From positions 124,001 through 188,000 of the forward strand of contig JADJYF010000005.1 of NCBI GenBank assembly GCA_016719885.1: a DNA stretch of 64,000 nucleotides. Reading direction: 5' to 3'. Both the position numbers and the translations under genes were made by a program. The first letter of the stretch is position 1. The number at the start of each line of letters is the position of its first letter. Source of the DNA: Pseudomonadota bacterium. GTDB lineage: Bacteria; Pseudomonadota; Gammaproteobacteria; Ga0077536. Positions 15,570 to 23,715 of the stretch are shown here, piece by piece. The notes beneath the pieces were generated by a model. It saw only the letters and a list, made by a program, of their open reading frames with translations. It did no database searches and had not been told where the DNA came from.

Positions 15570-16512
15570 CTAACGGCGGGATCCGGAAAACTCAAGCCGC
15601 CCGCGCTGCCCGTCACCGACGCGCAGCACCGCCAGGCACAGCGCCACGAGCGCACCGAGCGCGAACAGCCAGCGGATATCGGTGGCCTGTACGCGGCCGA
15701 TGCCCATGGTCGTGCCGGTCAGGGCGCGTGCCAGCGCCGCGCTCGATTCGAGCCTCGTGTAATCGAGGCCGGTCTGGCGGGCGAGCTCGCGCAGGTAGTC
15801 CTCCTTCAATGACGACAGGTGCTCGGTGCCGCCGGCGCCGGTGTCGCGCCCCTCGCGTTGATTCTGCCCGGCGCGAAAGCTGTCCATCTGCATGACGTCC
15901 TCGGCTTGCCAGTAGCCATGCTGTTTGCCTTCGGCGTCGAGCTTGGGGATGGGCACCGGCTGCAGGCCGCCGACCCCCACCACGAGGCCCTTCACGGCGC
16001 CGAGCTTGCCGGTGAATTCGGGCTTCACATCGGGATTGAGCGGTGGCGCCTCGTGGCCGTCGGTCAAAAAAACCAGGCGCGTGGTGTCCTTGAAGCCGGC
16101 CAGCAGCGCGAGGCTGCGGAACACGCCCTTGGCGATTTCACTGCGCTCCTCCCAGGTCATGCGCCAGTCGATGCGCGCCAGCATGTTCGACAGCTCGGAG
16201 AAGTTCGCGCACAGCTCGATGGGCGTGATCATGAGAAAGGTGCGATGACCGGTGAACAGGGCGAGGCCCACCTCGCTGCCGCAAGGCAGCCGCTGCAAGG
16301 CTTCCAGCGCGCGCTGCTTGGCGAATTCGAGTCGTGCGCGGCGCCTCGGCCGCGCCGACGTCGGCCACGTTCATGCTCTGGCTGATGTCGAACACCAGCA
16401 CGTAGCGGTAGACCGGACGCTCGAGATTGACGCGCGGCGCGCCAAAGCTGGCCGCCAGCAACAGCACGGCGAGCAGCAACAGCAGGACTTGCGGCCGCCG
16501 CCAGGCGTTCAC
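15570..16512 (-). pseudogene. mxaL: MxaL: von Willebrand A domain protein for methanol dehydrogenase maturation, with +1 frameshift
   Basis: The GTG start overlaps the mxaK stop (GTGA). One membrane helix (about residues 7-22) is followed by the vWA MIDAS motif FDISQSMNV. The frame is then lost between about 16345 and 16327. The next frame continues RLEFAKQRALEALQRLPCGSEVGLALF and stays conserved to the end: TDGHEAPP, VVGVGGLQPVPIP, and a final membrane helix near the C-terminus. Total length is 3n+1 with about 313 expected residues. MxaL acts with MxaA, C and K in calcium insertion into methanol dehydrogenase. Sequencing error is as likely as a real mutation. Confidence 0.8.
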
Positions 16513-17054
16513 GGCAGCGCGCCTTCGGGGTCGACCGAATTGATGGTGCGCACCGGGCTGCGCCGTCCTTCGACGTTCATGACTTTCTGTTCGCCGACGT
16601 CGGGCAGCAGCTGCAAGGCGCGTTCGAGGTTGTAGCGGCCTTCCCAGTGCCCGGCATCGACGCGCAGCAGTTCGCGGTAGCTGTTCTTGGCCAGTTCCAC
16701 CAGCGGCAGGGCGCGATCGGCTTCCTTGGCGAGGTCGATGCCGGCCACCTGTTCGAGATAGGTGTTGCCCATGTTGTACAGCACGGCGCCGCGCAAGCGT
16801 GGGTCGGCGCTGTGTTCGAGGCCGGCGTAGGCGACGCGCGCGTCCTGGTACTTGCCGGCCTGCTGCAGTGCATAGGCGGCCGCGAAACGGCCGGCGTCGC
16901 CCGCGTATTTCGCCGCCTGCGCATAATCGCCGGCGGTCAGCGCCTGGTTGTAATGGCGCGCCTGCCAGGCGCGTGTCGTTTCGCGCGCCAGGCCCGCGCC
17001 GCTCAGCACGGCGATGACCAGCAGCAGTGCGCAGAAGGGGCGTTTCAATGCCAT
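16509..17054 (-). CDS. mxaK: MxaK, accessory protein of methanol dehydrogenase maturation
   Basis: 181 aa. One N-terminal membrane anchor (about 5-24) and a periplasmic helical, TPR-like domain (YNQALTAGDYAQAAKYAGDAGRF and LYNMGNTYLEQV). The C-terminal VMNVEGRRSPVRTINSVDPEGALP is a conserved MxaK-type ending. The start overlaps the end of mxaC and the stop overlaps the GTG of mxaL, so the three are tightly coupled. MxaK is required for calcium loading of methanol dehydrogenase in methylotrophs; the role here depends on an enzyme encoded elsewhere. Confidence 0.82.
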   Translation of the reverse strand: MALKRPFCALLLVIAVLSGAGLARETTRAWQARHYNQALTAGDYAQAAKYAGDAGRFAAAYALQQAGKYQDARVAYAGLEHSADPRLRGAVLYNMGNTYLEQVAGIDLAKEADRALPLVELAKNSYRELLRVDAGHWEGRYNLERALQLLPDVGEQKVMNVEGRRSPVRTINSVDPEGALP

Positions 17055-18049
17055 CGTTGCACCTCGGCCAGCTTGGCGGCCAGCAGCGCCAGCACCAGCG
17101 CCAGCGCCACGCCGAAACAGCGCGCCGACAGGTCCCGCCGCGGCACCACGTCCTGGTAACGGATCGGCAGGTTCTGCAGCTTGTCGACCTCGGCGATTGC
17201 TTCACGCAGGGCGTTGGGGTTCTCCGCCGAGTAGGCGCGATAGGGCACGCCGGTATCGGCGAAGAACTTGTGCACGAGCTGTTCCGGCGCAATCTGGCTG
17301 GCGGTGTCGGCGCTGAGCTCGGTGTCGAGGCCGGGGCTGAACTGCGCGCGCAGGTAAAACCAGTACAAGGACACGCGGTACTTGCGCAACAGGTTGCGGA
17401 TCTCGTCCTGCACCGGCACGGTCAGGCTGGCGGCGCCATCCGACACCAGCATCACCACCCGCGAGCCGGTGAAGGGCTGGTCCTTGAAGTATTCGAGCGA
17501 ACGGATGAGCCCGGTGCCGAGATCGGTCGAGGCGAGACCGCGCTCGATGCCGCCGGCGGCGATCGCGGCCTGGATGGCATCCTGTTTGGCGGTGAGCGAC
17601 AGCACCGGGATGGGATTTCCGCTGAACACGAACAGCGCGAACATGTCCTGCGGCCGCTTGGCGACGTAGTCGGCGAGCATGCGCCGCGCCACCTGCCCCT
17701 TGGACAGATAGGTGCCCCACACCGCGCCGCGCGAGGTGTTGGCGGTGCCGGTCGCGTAGGCGGTGTCCATGCTGCCGCTGCTGTCGAGCAGCATCACGGT
17801 CTGCGCACCCTGGCCGATACGCTCGACGGTCTCGGCCGCGCGAAACAGGCCAGCGATGCCGAGCACCATCGCCACCACCGCGCCCATCGCGGCCACCCGC
17901 AACAGGATGTCGACGACATCGGACAGGCGGTCGCGCGGCAGCATCGCCAGTGATGAATAGGCCAGCACCTGCTGGCCATGACGCAGCAGCGGCAACACGG
18001 CCAGCGGCAGCAGGGCCAGGGCCCACGGCGTGGCGAGACCGTAGTTCAT
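17045..18049 (-). CDS. mxaC: MxaC, von Willebrand A protein for methanol dehydrogenase maturation
   Basis: 334 aa. Two N-terminal hydrophobic helices (about 9-26 and 48-70) precede a vWA domain with the MIDAS sequence LLDSSGSMD near residue 93. The C-terminal part contains SLYWFYLRAQFSPGLDTEL and PYRAYSAENPNALREAI, which are characteristic of MxaC, and a last membrane helix. The start at MNYGLATPWAL overlaps the mxaA stop (ATGA). This sequence pattern, with mxaK and mxaL downstream, separates it from the similar vWA proteins of the bat operon. Confidence 0.85.
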   Translation of the reverse strand: MNYGLATPWALALLPLAVLPLLRHGQQVLAYSSLAMLPRDRLSDVVDILLRVAAMGAVVAMVLGIAGLFRAAETVERIGQGAQTVMLLDSSGSMDTAYATGTANTSRGAVWGTYLSKGQVARRMLADYVAKRPQDMFALFVFSGNPIPVLSLTAKQDAIQAAIAAGGIERGLASTDLGTGLIRSLEYFKDQPFTGSRVVMLVSDGAASLTVPVQDEIRNLLRKYRVSLYWFYLRAQFSPGLDTELSADTASQIAPEQLVHKFFADTGVPYRAYSAENPNALREAIAEVDKLQNLPIRYQDVVPRRDLSARCFGVALALVLALLAAKLAEVQRWH

Positions 18050-18975
18050 TCGAGGCCGCGTTCCGCGTCGCGGCAACGCTGGATGAAGGCCGTCAGTTCG
18101 CGCGCCGAGTAGCGCGGCGTCTCGATCTCGGCGGCGTGAAAGAAATGGCTGCGTGAGCGTGCGAAGAACTCGACGAGCGCGCCATGCAGGCTCGCGTAGG
18201 GCGGATGCGCGGCAACGAAGGCGTCGAGCGCATCGGCGAACACGGTGTGCCCGGCGGTGGCATTGAAGGCGTGATGCACGGCGCGCAGCGCCGCGCTGTA
18301 ATCCTCGTCACGCCAGCCGCGCGCCTGCGCGGCGCGCACTTGCCGGTGGGCCGCCGCGAAGGGCCGCGCGCGGCGCCAGGCGGGCAGACGCCCGTGGATA
18401 AACACCAGGCCCAGCACCGACAGCCCCATTGCCAGCGCGCACATCCACAGCGGCGTGGCGTCGAAGTGCAACCGCCGCGGCGCCGCATCGGCCGCGAGCG
18501 TGGCATCGTCGCTTGCGCGTAGCGGCGTCACCGTGATGCGCGTGGCCGGAACCAAGGCCTTGAGGGATTCCTTGCCGTTCGAATACACGAGCTCGTGATG
18601 GGGCACGGCAATCGATGCCGCCTCGACGCCGACATTCACCACCTGGTAGTCGAAGCGCATGGCGTAGTCGGTCGCGCCATCGCGCGCCGTGGTCTCGATA
18701 CGCGGCGCGTCCAGCGCCAGGAATTCGCTGAAGCGGCCCGCCGCCGGCAGGGCTTTCATGTCGAGCGCATAGGGCGCGCGCAGCGTGAGCGTCACTTCGC
18801 GGCTGAAGCGATCACCGATGTGGTAGCCGAAAGCACGTGGCTGGGTGATGTCCAGCCGTTCGATGACGCGCTCATCGGCGGCATGGCTCGCGAGCGGCGC
18901 GCACGACAGCCACGCGATCAAAACGAGCCCGGCATGGGCCGTGCGGCGCCGGGCAGGCACGTGCCGCTCAGTCAT
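18046..18975 (-). CDS. mxaA: MxaA, membrane protein for calcium insertion into methanol dehydrogenase
   Basis: 309 aa. Signal peptide (about 10-32), a periplasmic beta domain with QPRAFGYHIGDRFSREVTL, a membrane helix near 180-197, and a cytoplasmic helical domain with ALRAVHHAFNATAGHTVF and ARSRSHFFHAAE. The last region is typical of MxaA. Its start overlaps the end of the DUF58 gene by 8 bases. In methylotrophs, mutants in mxaA make calcium-free, inactive methanol dehydrogenase. Confidence 0.83.
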   Translation of the reverse strand: MTERHVPARRRTAHAGLVLIAWLSCAPLASHAADERVIERLDITQPRAFGYHIGDRFSREVTLTLRAPYALDMKALPAAGRFSEFLALDAPRIETTARDGATDYAMRFDYQVVNVGVEAASIAVPHHELVYSNGKESLKALVPATRITVTPLRASDDATLAADAAPRRLHFDATPLWMCALAMGLSVLGLVFIHGRLPAWRRARPFAAAHRQVRAAQARGWRDEDYSAALRAVHHAFNATAGHTVFADALDAFVAAHPPYASLHGALVEFFARSRSHFFHAAEIETPRYSARELTAFIQRCRDAERGLE

Positions 18976-19810
18976 AGAAGTAATGACTCACGGCGTCCGC
19001 ATCGAAGCCCTGGTCGAGCTTGAGCGGCAGGCGGCCGTAGGGCGCGAAGCGTTCGTTCAAGTGCGCTTCGCGCGCGGCGAAGGCGCTGGCGATGCGTTCG
19101 CGCAAGCCGCGCCGCATCACCAGCAGGCGACTGTGGCCGCTTTCCGGATCGCGCACCCGCGCCAGGCCGTAACGCGGCAGCCGTTCATATTCATCGCGGT
19201 CCCATAGCAGCACCGGGATCACGTCGTGGTAGGCCAGCGATTGCATCACCGCGTCGAGCAAGGCCTCGGGCCAATGGAAATCCGATACCAGGAACACCAG
19301 CGCGCGCCGCGCGCCCAGCAGCTCGGCGGCATGCAGCAGGCCGCGGGCATCGGGCGCGCGCGGTTCGAACCCTTGCAGGGCGCTCGCGAGCGCCTGGCCG
19401 CCGGCGCGGTGCATGGTGGCCGGCAGCAGCCACGGCTCGGCCTCGGTGTCACCGCAGCCGACGAAGCCGAAACGATCGCCGGCGCGGAACGTGGCATGAC
19501 TCAAGGCCGCGACCAGCGCGGCGAGCGTGGTCATCTTGGCGCGCGCGCCGACGAAACCCATGGACGCCGACAGGTCGGCGACGACGTAGACCGGCACGGT
19601 GCTGGTCTGGCTGTAGATGCGTACCTTGAGCTGCTCGTAGGGGTCGCGCAGGCTGGCGTGAATGTCGAAACGGCGCGGGTCGGGCGCGTCGAGCAGCGAG
19701 GCATGGTTGCGAAAGCGCAGGCCGCCGCCCTGCTGGCGGCTGGGATGCGCGCCGGGAAAATGGCTGCTGGCGCGCCACGTGATGCGATAGTGGATCTCGG
19801 CCGGGTGCAT
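18968..19810 (-). CDS. mxaS: MxaS, DUF58 protein of the mxa accessory operon
   Basis: 280 aa. Cytoplasmic DUF58/vWA-like protein. It contains GGGLRFRNHASLLDAPDPRRFDI, the strand VPVYVVADLSASM with a degenerate MIDAS, and VSDFHWPEALLDAV. In MoxR-DUF58-vWA systems this protein links the AAA+ ATPase to the membrane vWA subunits. It lies between mxaR (gap 15 bases) and mxaA (8-base overlap), which fixes its role as MxaS. Confidence 0.82.
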   Translation of the reverse strand: MHPAEIHYRITWRASSHFPGAHPSRQQGGGLRFRNHASLLDAPDPRRFDIHASLRDPYEQLKVRIYSQTSTVPVYVVADLSASMGFVGARAKMTTLAALVAALSHATFRAGDRFGFVGCGDTEAEPWLLPATMHRAGGQALASALQGFEPRAPDARGLLHAAELLGARRALVFLVSDFHWPEALLDAVMQSLAYHDVIPVLLWDRDEYERLPRYGLARVRDPESGHSRLLVMRRGLRERIASAFAAREAHLNERFAPYGRLPLKLDQGFDADAVSHYFYD

Positions 19811-19825
19811 CGCCGCCGCGTGCGC

Positions 19826-20851
19826 TCAGGGCGAAGCGACCCTGTCCACCAGCTGCTGCATCAAGGCCGGCACCAGCTCGGCGCGGCGCAGTTCATAGAC
19901 CGGTGTCAGGAAGATGCGATGGGCGATGGTCTCATTGAGCACCGCGTGGATGTCTTCCGGCACCAGCGCCGCGCGTCCTGCCAGCCAGGCCGCGACCTTG
20001 GCCGCGCGCATCAGCATGCCCATGCCGCGTGGACTGACACCCGACAGTACCAGCCTGCCCATGTCGACGCCGGACAGCGTGAGGCCGAAGTCGGCCGGCG
20101 CGCGGGTCGCCGCGCAGAGGTCCAGTGCATAGTGCTCGACGGTCGGCGTGGTGGTGACGTGCCGCTGGATGGCGGCGCCGATGTCGTTCAATTCGGCATA
20201 GGGCAGGATGCCGCTGCGCAAGCCGTCGATGAGCGCATCGACATCGAAGAAGCGCGTATCGAACATCAGCGCATGCTGCAGCTCGCGCTCGGCCGGCATG
20301 GTGATGTTGAGTTCCATGAGGAAGCGATCGCGCGCGGCAGCCGGCAGTTCGAAGGTTTCTTCCTTCTCCACGCGATTGCGATCGGCGAATACCTGCAGAT
20401 GCGGAAAGCGGTACTCGCGATTGAAGGCGGTCACGCTTCTCTCGGCCATCACGCGCAACAGCAGCGAATGCACCTGCGGTCGCGCGCGGTTCACTTCGTT
20501 GAAGAAGAACGTGGCGAGGGTTTCGCCGTGTTTCAGCAGCGGACCGGGATCGACCGCCGGACGGCCCTGTTCGTTGATGTAGGTGTGGTAGACGAGATCG
20601 TTGGGCATGAGGTCGATGGTGCCCTCGATGCGCGCGAAATTGCCGCCCAGCACGTGGGCGATGGCGCGCAGCAAGGTGGTCTTGCCCACGCCCACGTCGC
20701 CTTCCAGCAGCGCATGGCCGCGCGCGAACAGCGCAATCAGCAGCAGGCGCAGCGAGCGGTCCTGGCCGATGATGGCGCGCTTGACCTCGCGCTCGAAGTC
20801 GAGCGCACGCGCGCGCCAATCGGCAAGCGCGGAATCCACCGGCATCTGCAT
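19826..20851 (-). CDS. mxaR: MxaR, MoxR-family AAA+ ATPase
   Basis: 341 aa. Walker A GDVGVGKTTLLRA near residue 50, Walker B FFFNEVNRARPQ near 115, sensor I and arginine-finger segments (AAARDRFLMELNITMP), and the MoxR C-terminal lid. MoxR ATPases act as chaperones for maturation of metal- or cofactor-containing enzymes; MxaR/MoxR serves methanol dehydrogenase. The start at MQMPVDSA follows GGGGAG by 5 bases. It is the first gene of the mxaRSACKL run; an isomerase-like gene lies 75 bases upstream on the same strand. Confidence 0.85.
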   Translation of the reverse strand: MQMPVDSALADWRARALDFEREVKRAIIGQDRSLRLLLIALFARGHALLEGDVGVGKTTLLRAIAHVLGGNFARIEGTIDLMPNDLVYHTYINEQGRPAVDPGPLLKHGETLATFFFNEVNRARPQVHSLLLRVMAERSVTAFNREYRFPHLQVFADRNRVEKEETFELPAAARDRFLMELNITMPAERELQHALMFDTRFFDVDALIDGLRSGILPYAELNDIGAAIQRHVTTTPTVEHYALDLCAATRAPADFGLTLSGVDMGRLVLSGVSPRGMGMLMRAAKVAAWLAGRAALVPEDIHAVLNETIAHRIFLTPVYELRRAELVPALMQQLVDRVASP

Positions 20852-20926
20852 GTTCTCCCCCCGGAAACCGCGGACTGACGAGCGCATCGGAGCGCTGCGC
20901 CATTTAATAAGAATCGCCGTGCGGCA

Positions 20927-21778
20927 TCAACACGCAAACTGCGCGCACGCGGTGTCGTAAGACACGCGCGCCGCGTCGTCCAGCGCAAGCTGGCGGTGCG
21001 CAATGGAAATGATCTCGACGCCGTAGGGGCCGTCATAGCCGGTGGCCTGGATGGCGCGCACGAAGGCCGCGACATCGAGCGTGCCTTCACCGCACAGGCG
21101 GCGCCTGTCGAGCGTGTCTTCCAGCAGGCTGCCGATCACGTCGGCATCGGCGTCGTCGAGCTCCACGTGCTTCAACCAATGTGCCGGCACCTTGGCGATG
21201 TCAGCATAGGGCACGTCGCCGCGCCCCAGGTGCCAGATGTCGAGCAACAGGCCGCCGTTGGCGGCATCGGCGGCGGTCACCACGGCAAGACCTTCATCGA
21301 TGGTGCGCAGGTTGCTCCACGGCATGATTTCCAGGGCCACGGCGGTACCGGCCGCGGCGGCGCGATCGCACAGCGCGCGAAAGCGCATCGCCATGTGCTC
21401 CAGCGGCCAGGCCTTGCCCTGCATGTCGGGGCCGGCCTTCAGGTGTCGTGCGCCGAGCGCTTCGGCGGCCTCGCACAGGTCGCGCAGCACGCCGCGGTAG
21501 GCGGCATCGTCGTCCAGCCAGCCGGTCAGGAATTCGAGCTCGACATGCTGCATGTCGTGATCGGCAAGGATGGCGCGCATGGTCGCGTAGTCGTAGTGGC
21601 GACGCACGTTCACGAGATCGGAATGCATGAGGCCGAGGCCGCGATAGCCGGCACGCTGGGCGGCGGCCACGCGGGTACGGAAATCGATGGGGCTCGCTTC
21701 GAGTTCCGGCGCCGCCAGCGGCTGCACCGGGCCGGCAAGGGTCCAGTAGGTGGCGATGAGATCGGGTGCGTTGGCCAT
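20927..21778 (-). CDS. Sugar phosphate isomerase/epimerase family TIM-barrel protein
   Basis: 283 aa. Xylose-isomerase-like TIM barrel (AP endonuclease 2 superfamily). The metal-binding acidic and histidine residues are visible along the barrel: VELEFL, VALEIMPWSN, LLLDIWHLGRG, KHVELDDAD, and YGVEIIS at the end. The substrate is unknown; relatives include hydroxypyruvate isomerase and inosose dehydratase. The ATG at 21778 has GGAGG 9 bases upstream; the in-frame extension beyond it lies in REP-like sequence. It may head the transcript that continues into mxaR. Confidence 0.8.
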   Translation of the reverse strand: MANAPDLIATYWTLAGPVQPLAAPELEASPIDFRTRVAAAQRAGYRGLGLMHSDLVNVRRHYDYATMRAILADHDMQHVELEFLTGWLDDDAAYRGVLRDLCEAAEALGARHLKAGPDMQGKAWPLEHMAMRFRALCDRAAAAGTAVALEIMPWSNLRTIDEGLAVVTAADAANGGLLLDIWHLGRGDVPYADIAKVPAHWLKHVELDDADADVIGSLLEDTLDRRRLCGEGTLDVAAFVRAIQATGYDGPYGVEIISIAHRQLALDDAARVSYDTACAQFAC

Positions 21779-21887
21779 CGGGCATCCTCCAGGTGATTGC
21801 CAAGGATAATATGCCAAGCCGTCGCGATTGACGGCGACCCACAAACGGGACGTCGCGTTGTCCGGACTCGTGCGCCGGGCGCTGTTT

Positions 21888-21908
21888 GTGGGTCAGGCTT
21901 CGCACCTA
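21888..21908. repeat. Hybrid REP-like element
   Basis: GTGGGTCAGGCTTC, the left part of the 9186-type element, is joined directly to GCACCTAC, the right end of the GTAGGTGC type. It looks like a recombination product between two repeat classes. A lone CGACCCACAAA half-element lies about 50 bases upstream (from 21834). Confidence 0.6.
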
Positions 21909-21936
21909 CGGATCGCGGCGCGACGGGGCCCTGTAG

Positions 21937-21954
21937 GTGCGAATTTATTCGCAC
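21937..21954. repeat. REP-like palindrome GTGCGAA-TTTA-TTCGCAC
   Basis: Perfect 7-base arms with a 4-base loop, preceded by CTGTAG as in the copy at the end of purE. It lies 20 bases beyond the stop of the monooxygenase gene, between divergent transcription units. Confidence 0.75.
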
Positions 21955-21974
21955 ATCAAGGCGCGCCTCGCTGC

Positions 21975-23600
21975 TCACGCCACCTCGAAGCCCGCGTAGT
22001 TGCTGTCCTTGGCCTCGTCGCAGAACTTGCGGTAGTTGCCGACACCGCCGATGTAGGACAACAGGCGGCGCGGCTTGCCTTCGATGTTGGCGCCGGTGTA
22101 CCAGGAGTTGGTGCGCATCATGAGCGTGGCATTGGCGACTTCATCGTGATGCGTCACCCACTCGTTCTCCTTCTCGACGGTCGGCTCGATGACCGTCTTG
22201 TCGTGCTTGCGCAGGAAGGCGATGCAGTCGGTCACCCAGTCGACCTGCTGCTGCAGGCAGGTGGCCATGTTGCAGAACGCCGTCGACGGCGCGAGAGGCC
22301 CGGCGACCGTGAACAGGTTGGGAAAGCCATGCACCTGCAGGCCGAGCGTCGAGCGGATGTCCTTGTTCCAGGTCTCGGTCAGGGAAACGCCGCCGCGACC
22401 ATGCACGTCCATGCGCGACAGCGCGCCGGTGCCGGCGTCGAAACCGGTGGCGAGGATGACGACGTCCAGTTCGAATTCACGGCCGTTCACCACCAGGCCG
22501 TTCTCGGTGAAGCGTTCGATGGGCGTGGCGCGCACGTCGATGAGCTCGACATTGTCGCGATTGAAGGCGTCGTAGTAGCCGTTCTCCAGCGGCACGCGGT
22601 AGGTGCCGAAACCGTAGGCGGTGGGCACCAGGATCTCGGCGACCTTCGGGTCCTTGATGCGCGCCCTGATCTTGGCGCGCACGAAGTTCGAGATCTCTTC
22701 ATTGATGTCTTCATCGACCAGGGTCTCGGTGAAACCGCCCACCCAGAACGACAGCGAGCCGTCGGCCCACAGCTTCTCCAGCGCTTCGATGCGCTCGGCG
22801 GGCGTCAGCGAACGGTAGGGCGGCAGTTCGAAATCGAAGGCAAAGCCGGCGAAGGTGTGATGCACCTTGTCGCGGAACTCCGGGTATTTTTCGCGCCACT
22901 TGGCGAACGCGGCGGCGTCGTAGCGATCATTCTTCATCGGCACGGCGTACTGCGCGGTGCGTTGGAAGACCTTGAGCTCGGCGACCTCGGCGGCGATGGT
23001 CTGGATGACCTGGATGCCGGTCGCACCGGTGCCGACCACGCCGACGCGCTTGCCCGCGAGATCGAGCCCCTCGCGCGGCCAGCGCGCGGTGTGCGCAATG
23101 GTGCCCTTGAACTTCTCGTGGCCCGGGAAAGGCGGCACCACCGGCGCCGACAACATGCCCGAGCAGCTCACGAAGTAGCGCGCGGTAAAGCGCTCGCCGG
23201 CCTCGGTTTCCAAGCTCCAGCGGCGCGTGGCGTCGTCCCAGCGGGCGTGGGCGATGCGGGTGTTGAACTGGATGTCCTTGCGCAGATCGAACTTGTCAGC
23301 GACGTGGCTCAAGTAGCGCTCGGTTTCGGCCTGGGCCGGAAAGCGCTCCGACCAATCCCATTCCTTCAGCAGTTCATCGGAGAACCAGTACTGGTAGACA
23401 TAGGACATCGAATCGACGCGCGCGCCGGGATAGCGGTTCCAGTACCAGGTGCCGCCGACGTCGCTGGCGGTGTCGAACGCGCGCACCTTGAGCCCCATCT
23501 CGCGCAGGCGATAAAGCTGGTAGAGCCCGGCGATGCCGGCGCCGACCACGAGGGCGTCGAATTCCTGGCTCTGGGCGGCGGGGGCGGATGTCTGCTGCAC
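21975..23600 (-). CDS. Flavin-containing monooxygenase, Baeyer-Villiger type
   Basis: 541 aa. An FAD-binding GAGIAG is near residues 20-25 and an NADPH-binding GTGATG near 185. Between them is FKGTIAHTARWP, the FxGxxxHxxxWP fingerprint of type I Baeyer-Villiger monooxygenases. ATGFDAGTG near the C-terminal third completes the two-dinucleotide fold. It would insert oxygen next to a ketone (cyclic, steroid or terpenoid) using NADPH and O2. The GTG at 23600 is preferred, since GAGGAG lies 7 bases upstream; an in-frame ATG 7 codons earlier has no site. The AraC-type gene is divergent and is the likely regulator. Confidence 0.9.
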   Translation of the reverse strand: MQQTSAPAAQSQEFDALVVGAGIAGLYQLYRLREMGLKVRAFDTASDVGGTWYWNRYPGARVDSMSYVYQYWFSDELLKEWDWSERFPAQAETERYLSHVADKFDLRKDIQFNTRIAHARWDDATRRWSLETEAGERFTARYFVSCSGMLSAPVVPPFPGHEKFKGTIAHTARWPREGLDLAGKRVGVVGTGATGIQVIQTIAAEVAELKVFQRTAQYAVPMKNDRYDAAAFAKWREKYPEFRDKVHHTFAGFAFDFELPPYRSLTPAERIEALEKLWADGSLSFWVGGFTETLVDEDINEEISNFVRAKIRARIKDPKVAEILVPTAYGFGTYRVPLENGYYDAFNRDNVELIDVRATPIERFTENGLVVNGREFELDVVILATGFDAGTGALSRMDVHGRGGVSLTETWNKDIRSTLGLQVHGFPNLFTVAGPLAPSTAFCNMATCLQQQVDWVTDCIAFLRKHDKTVIEPTVEKENEWVTHHDEVANATLMMRTNSWYTGANIEGKPRRLLSYIGGVGNYRKFCDEAKDSNYAGFEVA

Positions 23601-23686
23601 GGCTTGTCTCCTCAATCGCATGTCGACGGTGGGGCGCCACCGGATCGGGGGCGCAGTATCGGTATCCCTGGCATTGACAGCCAGTC

Positions 23687-23698
23687 GTCATTCATGAC
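23687..23698. promoter_or_regulatory. Palindrome GTCATTCATGAC in the divergent monooxygenase/AraC promoter region
   Basis: Five-base arms GTCAT/ATGAC with a 2-base centre lie 17 bases before the AraC-type start. TTGACA at 23674 with GACAAT at 23696 (16-base spacing) could be a sigma-70 promoter for the regulator. Both readings are tentative. Confidence 0.3.
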
Positions 23699-23715
23699 AA
23701 TCAGGGGGTTAATTT

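Noticed and set aside
15570..20851. Bat operon (MoxR-DUF58-BatA-BatB-TPR-BatD) as alternative identity
   Set aside because: The order and the sequences of the MxaA-like, MxaC-like and MxaK-like proteins, and the absence of a BatD, fit mxaRSACKL better.
19226..20878. Long plus-strand open frame (550 codons) opposite mxaR and mxaS
   Set aside because: Antisense shadow of two well-identified genes; composition is arginine/glutamine/histidine-rich without a fold pattern.
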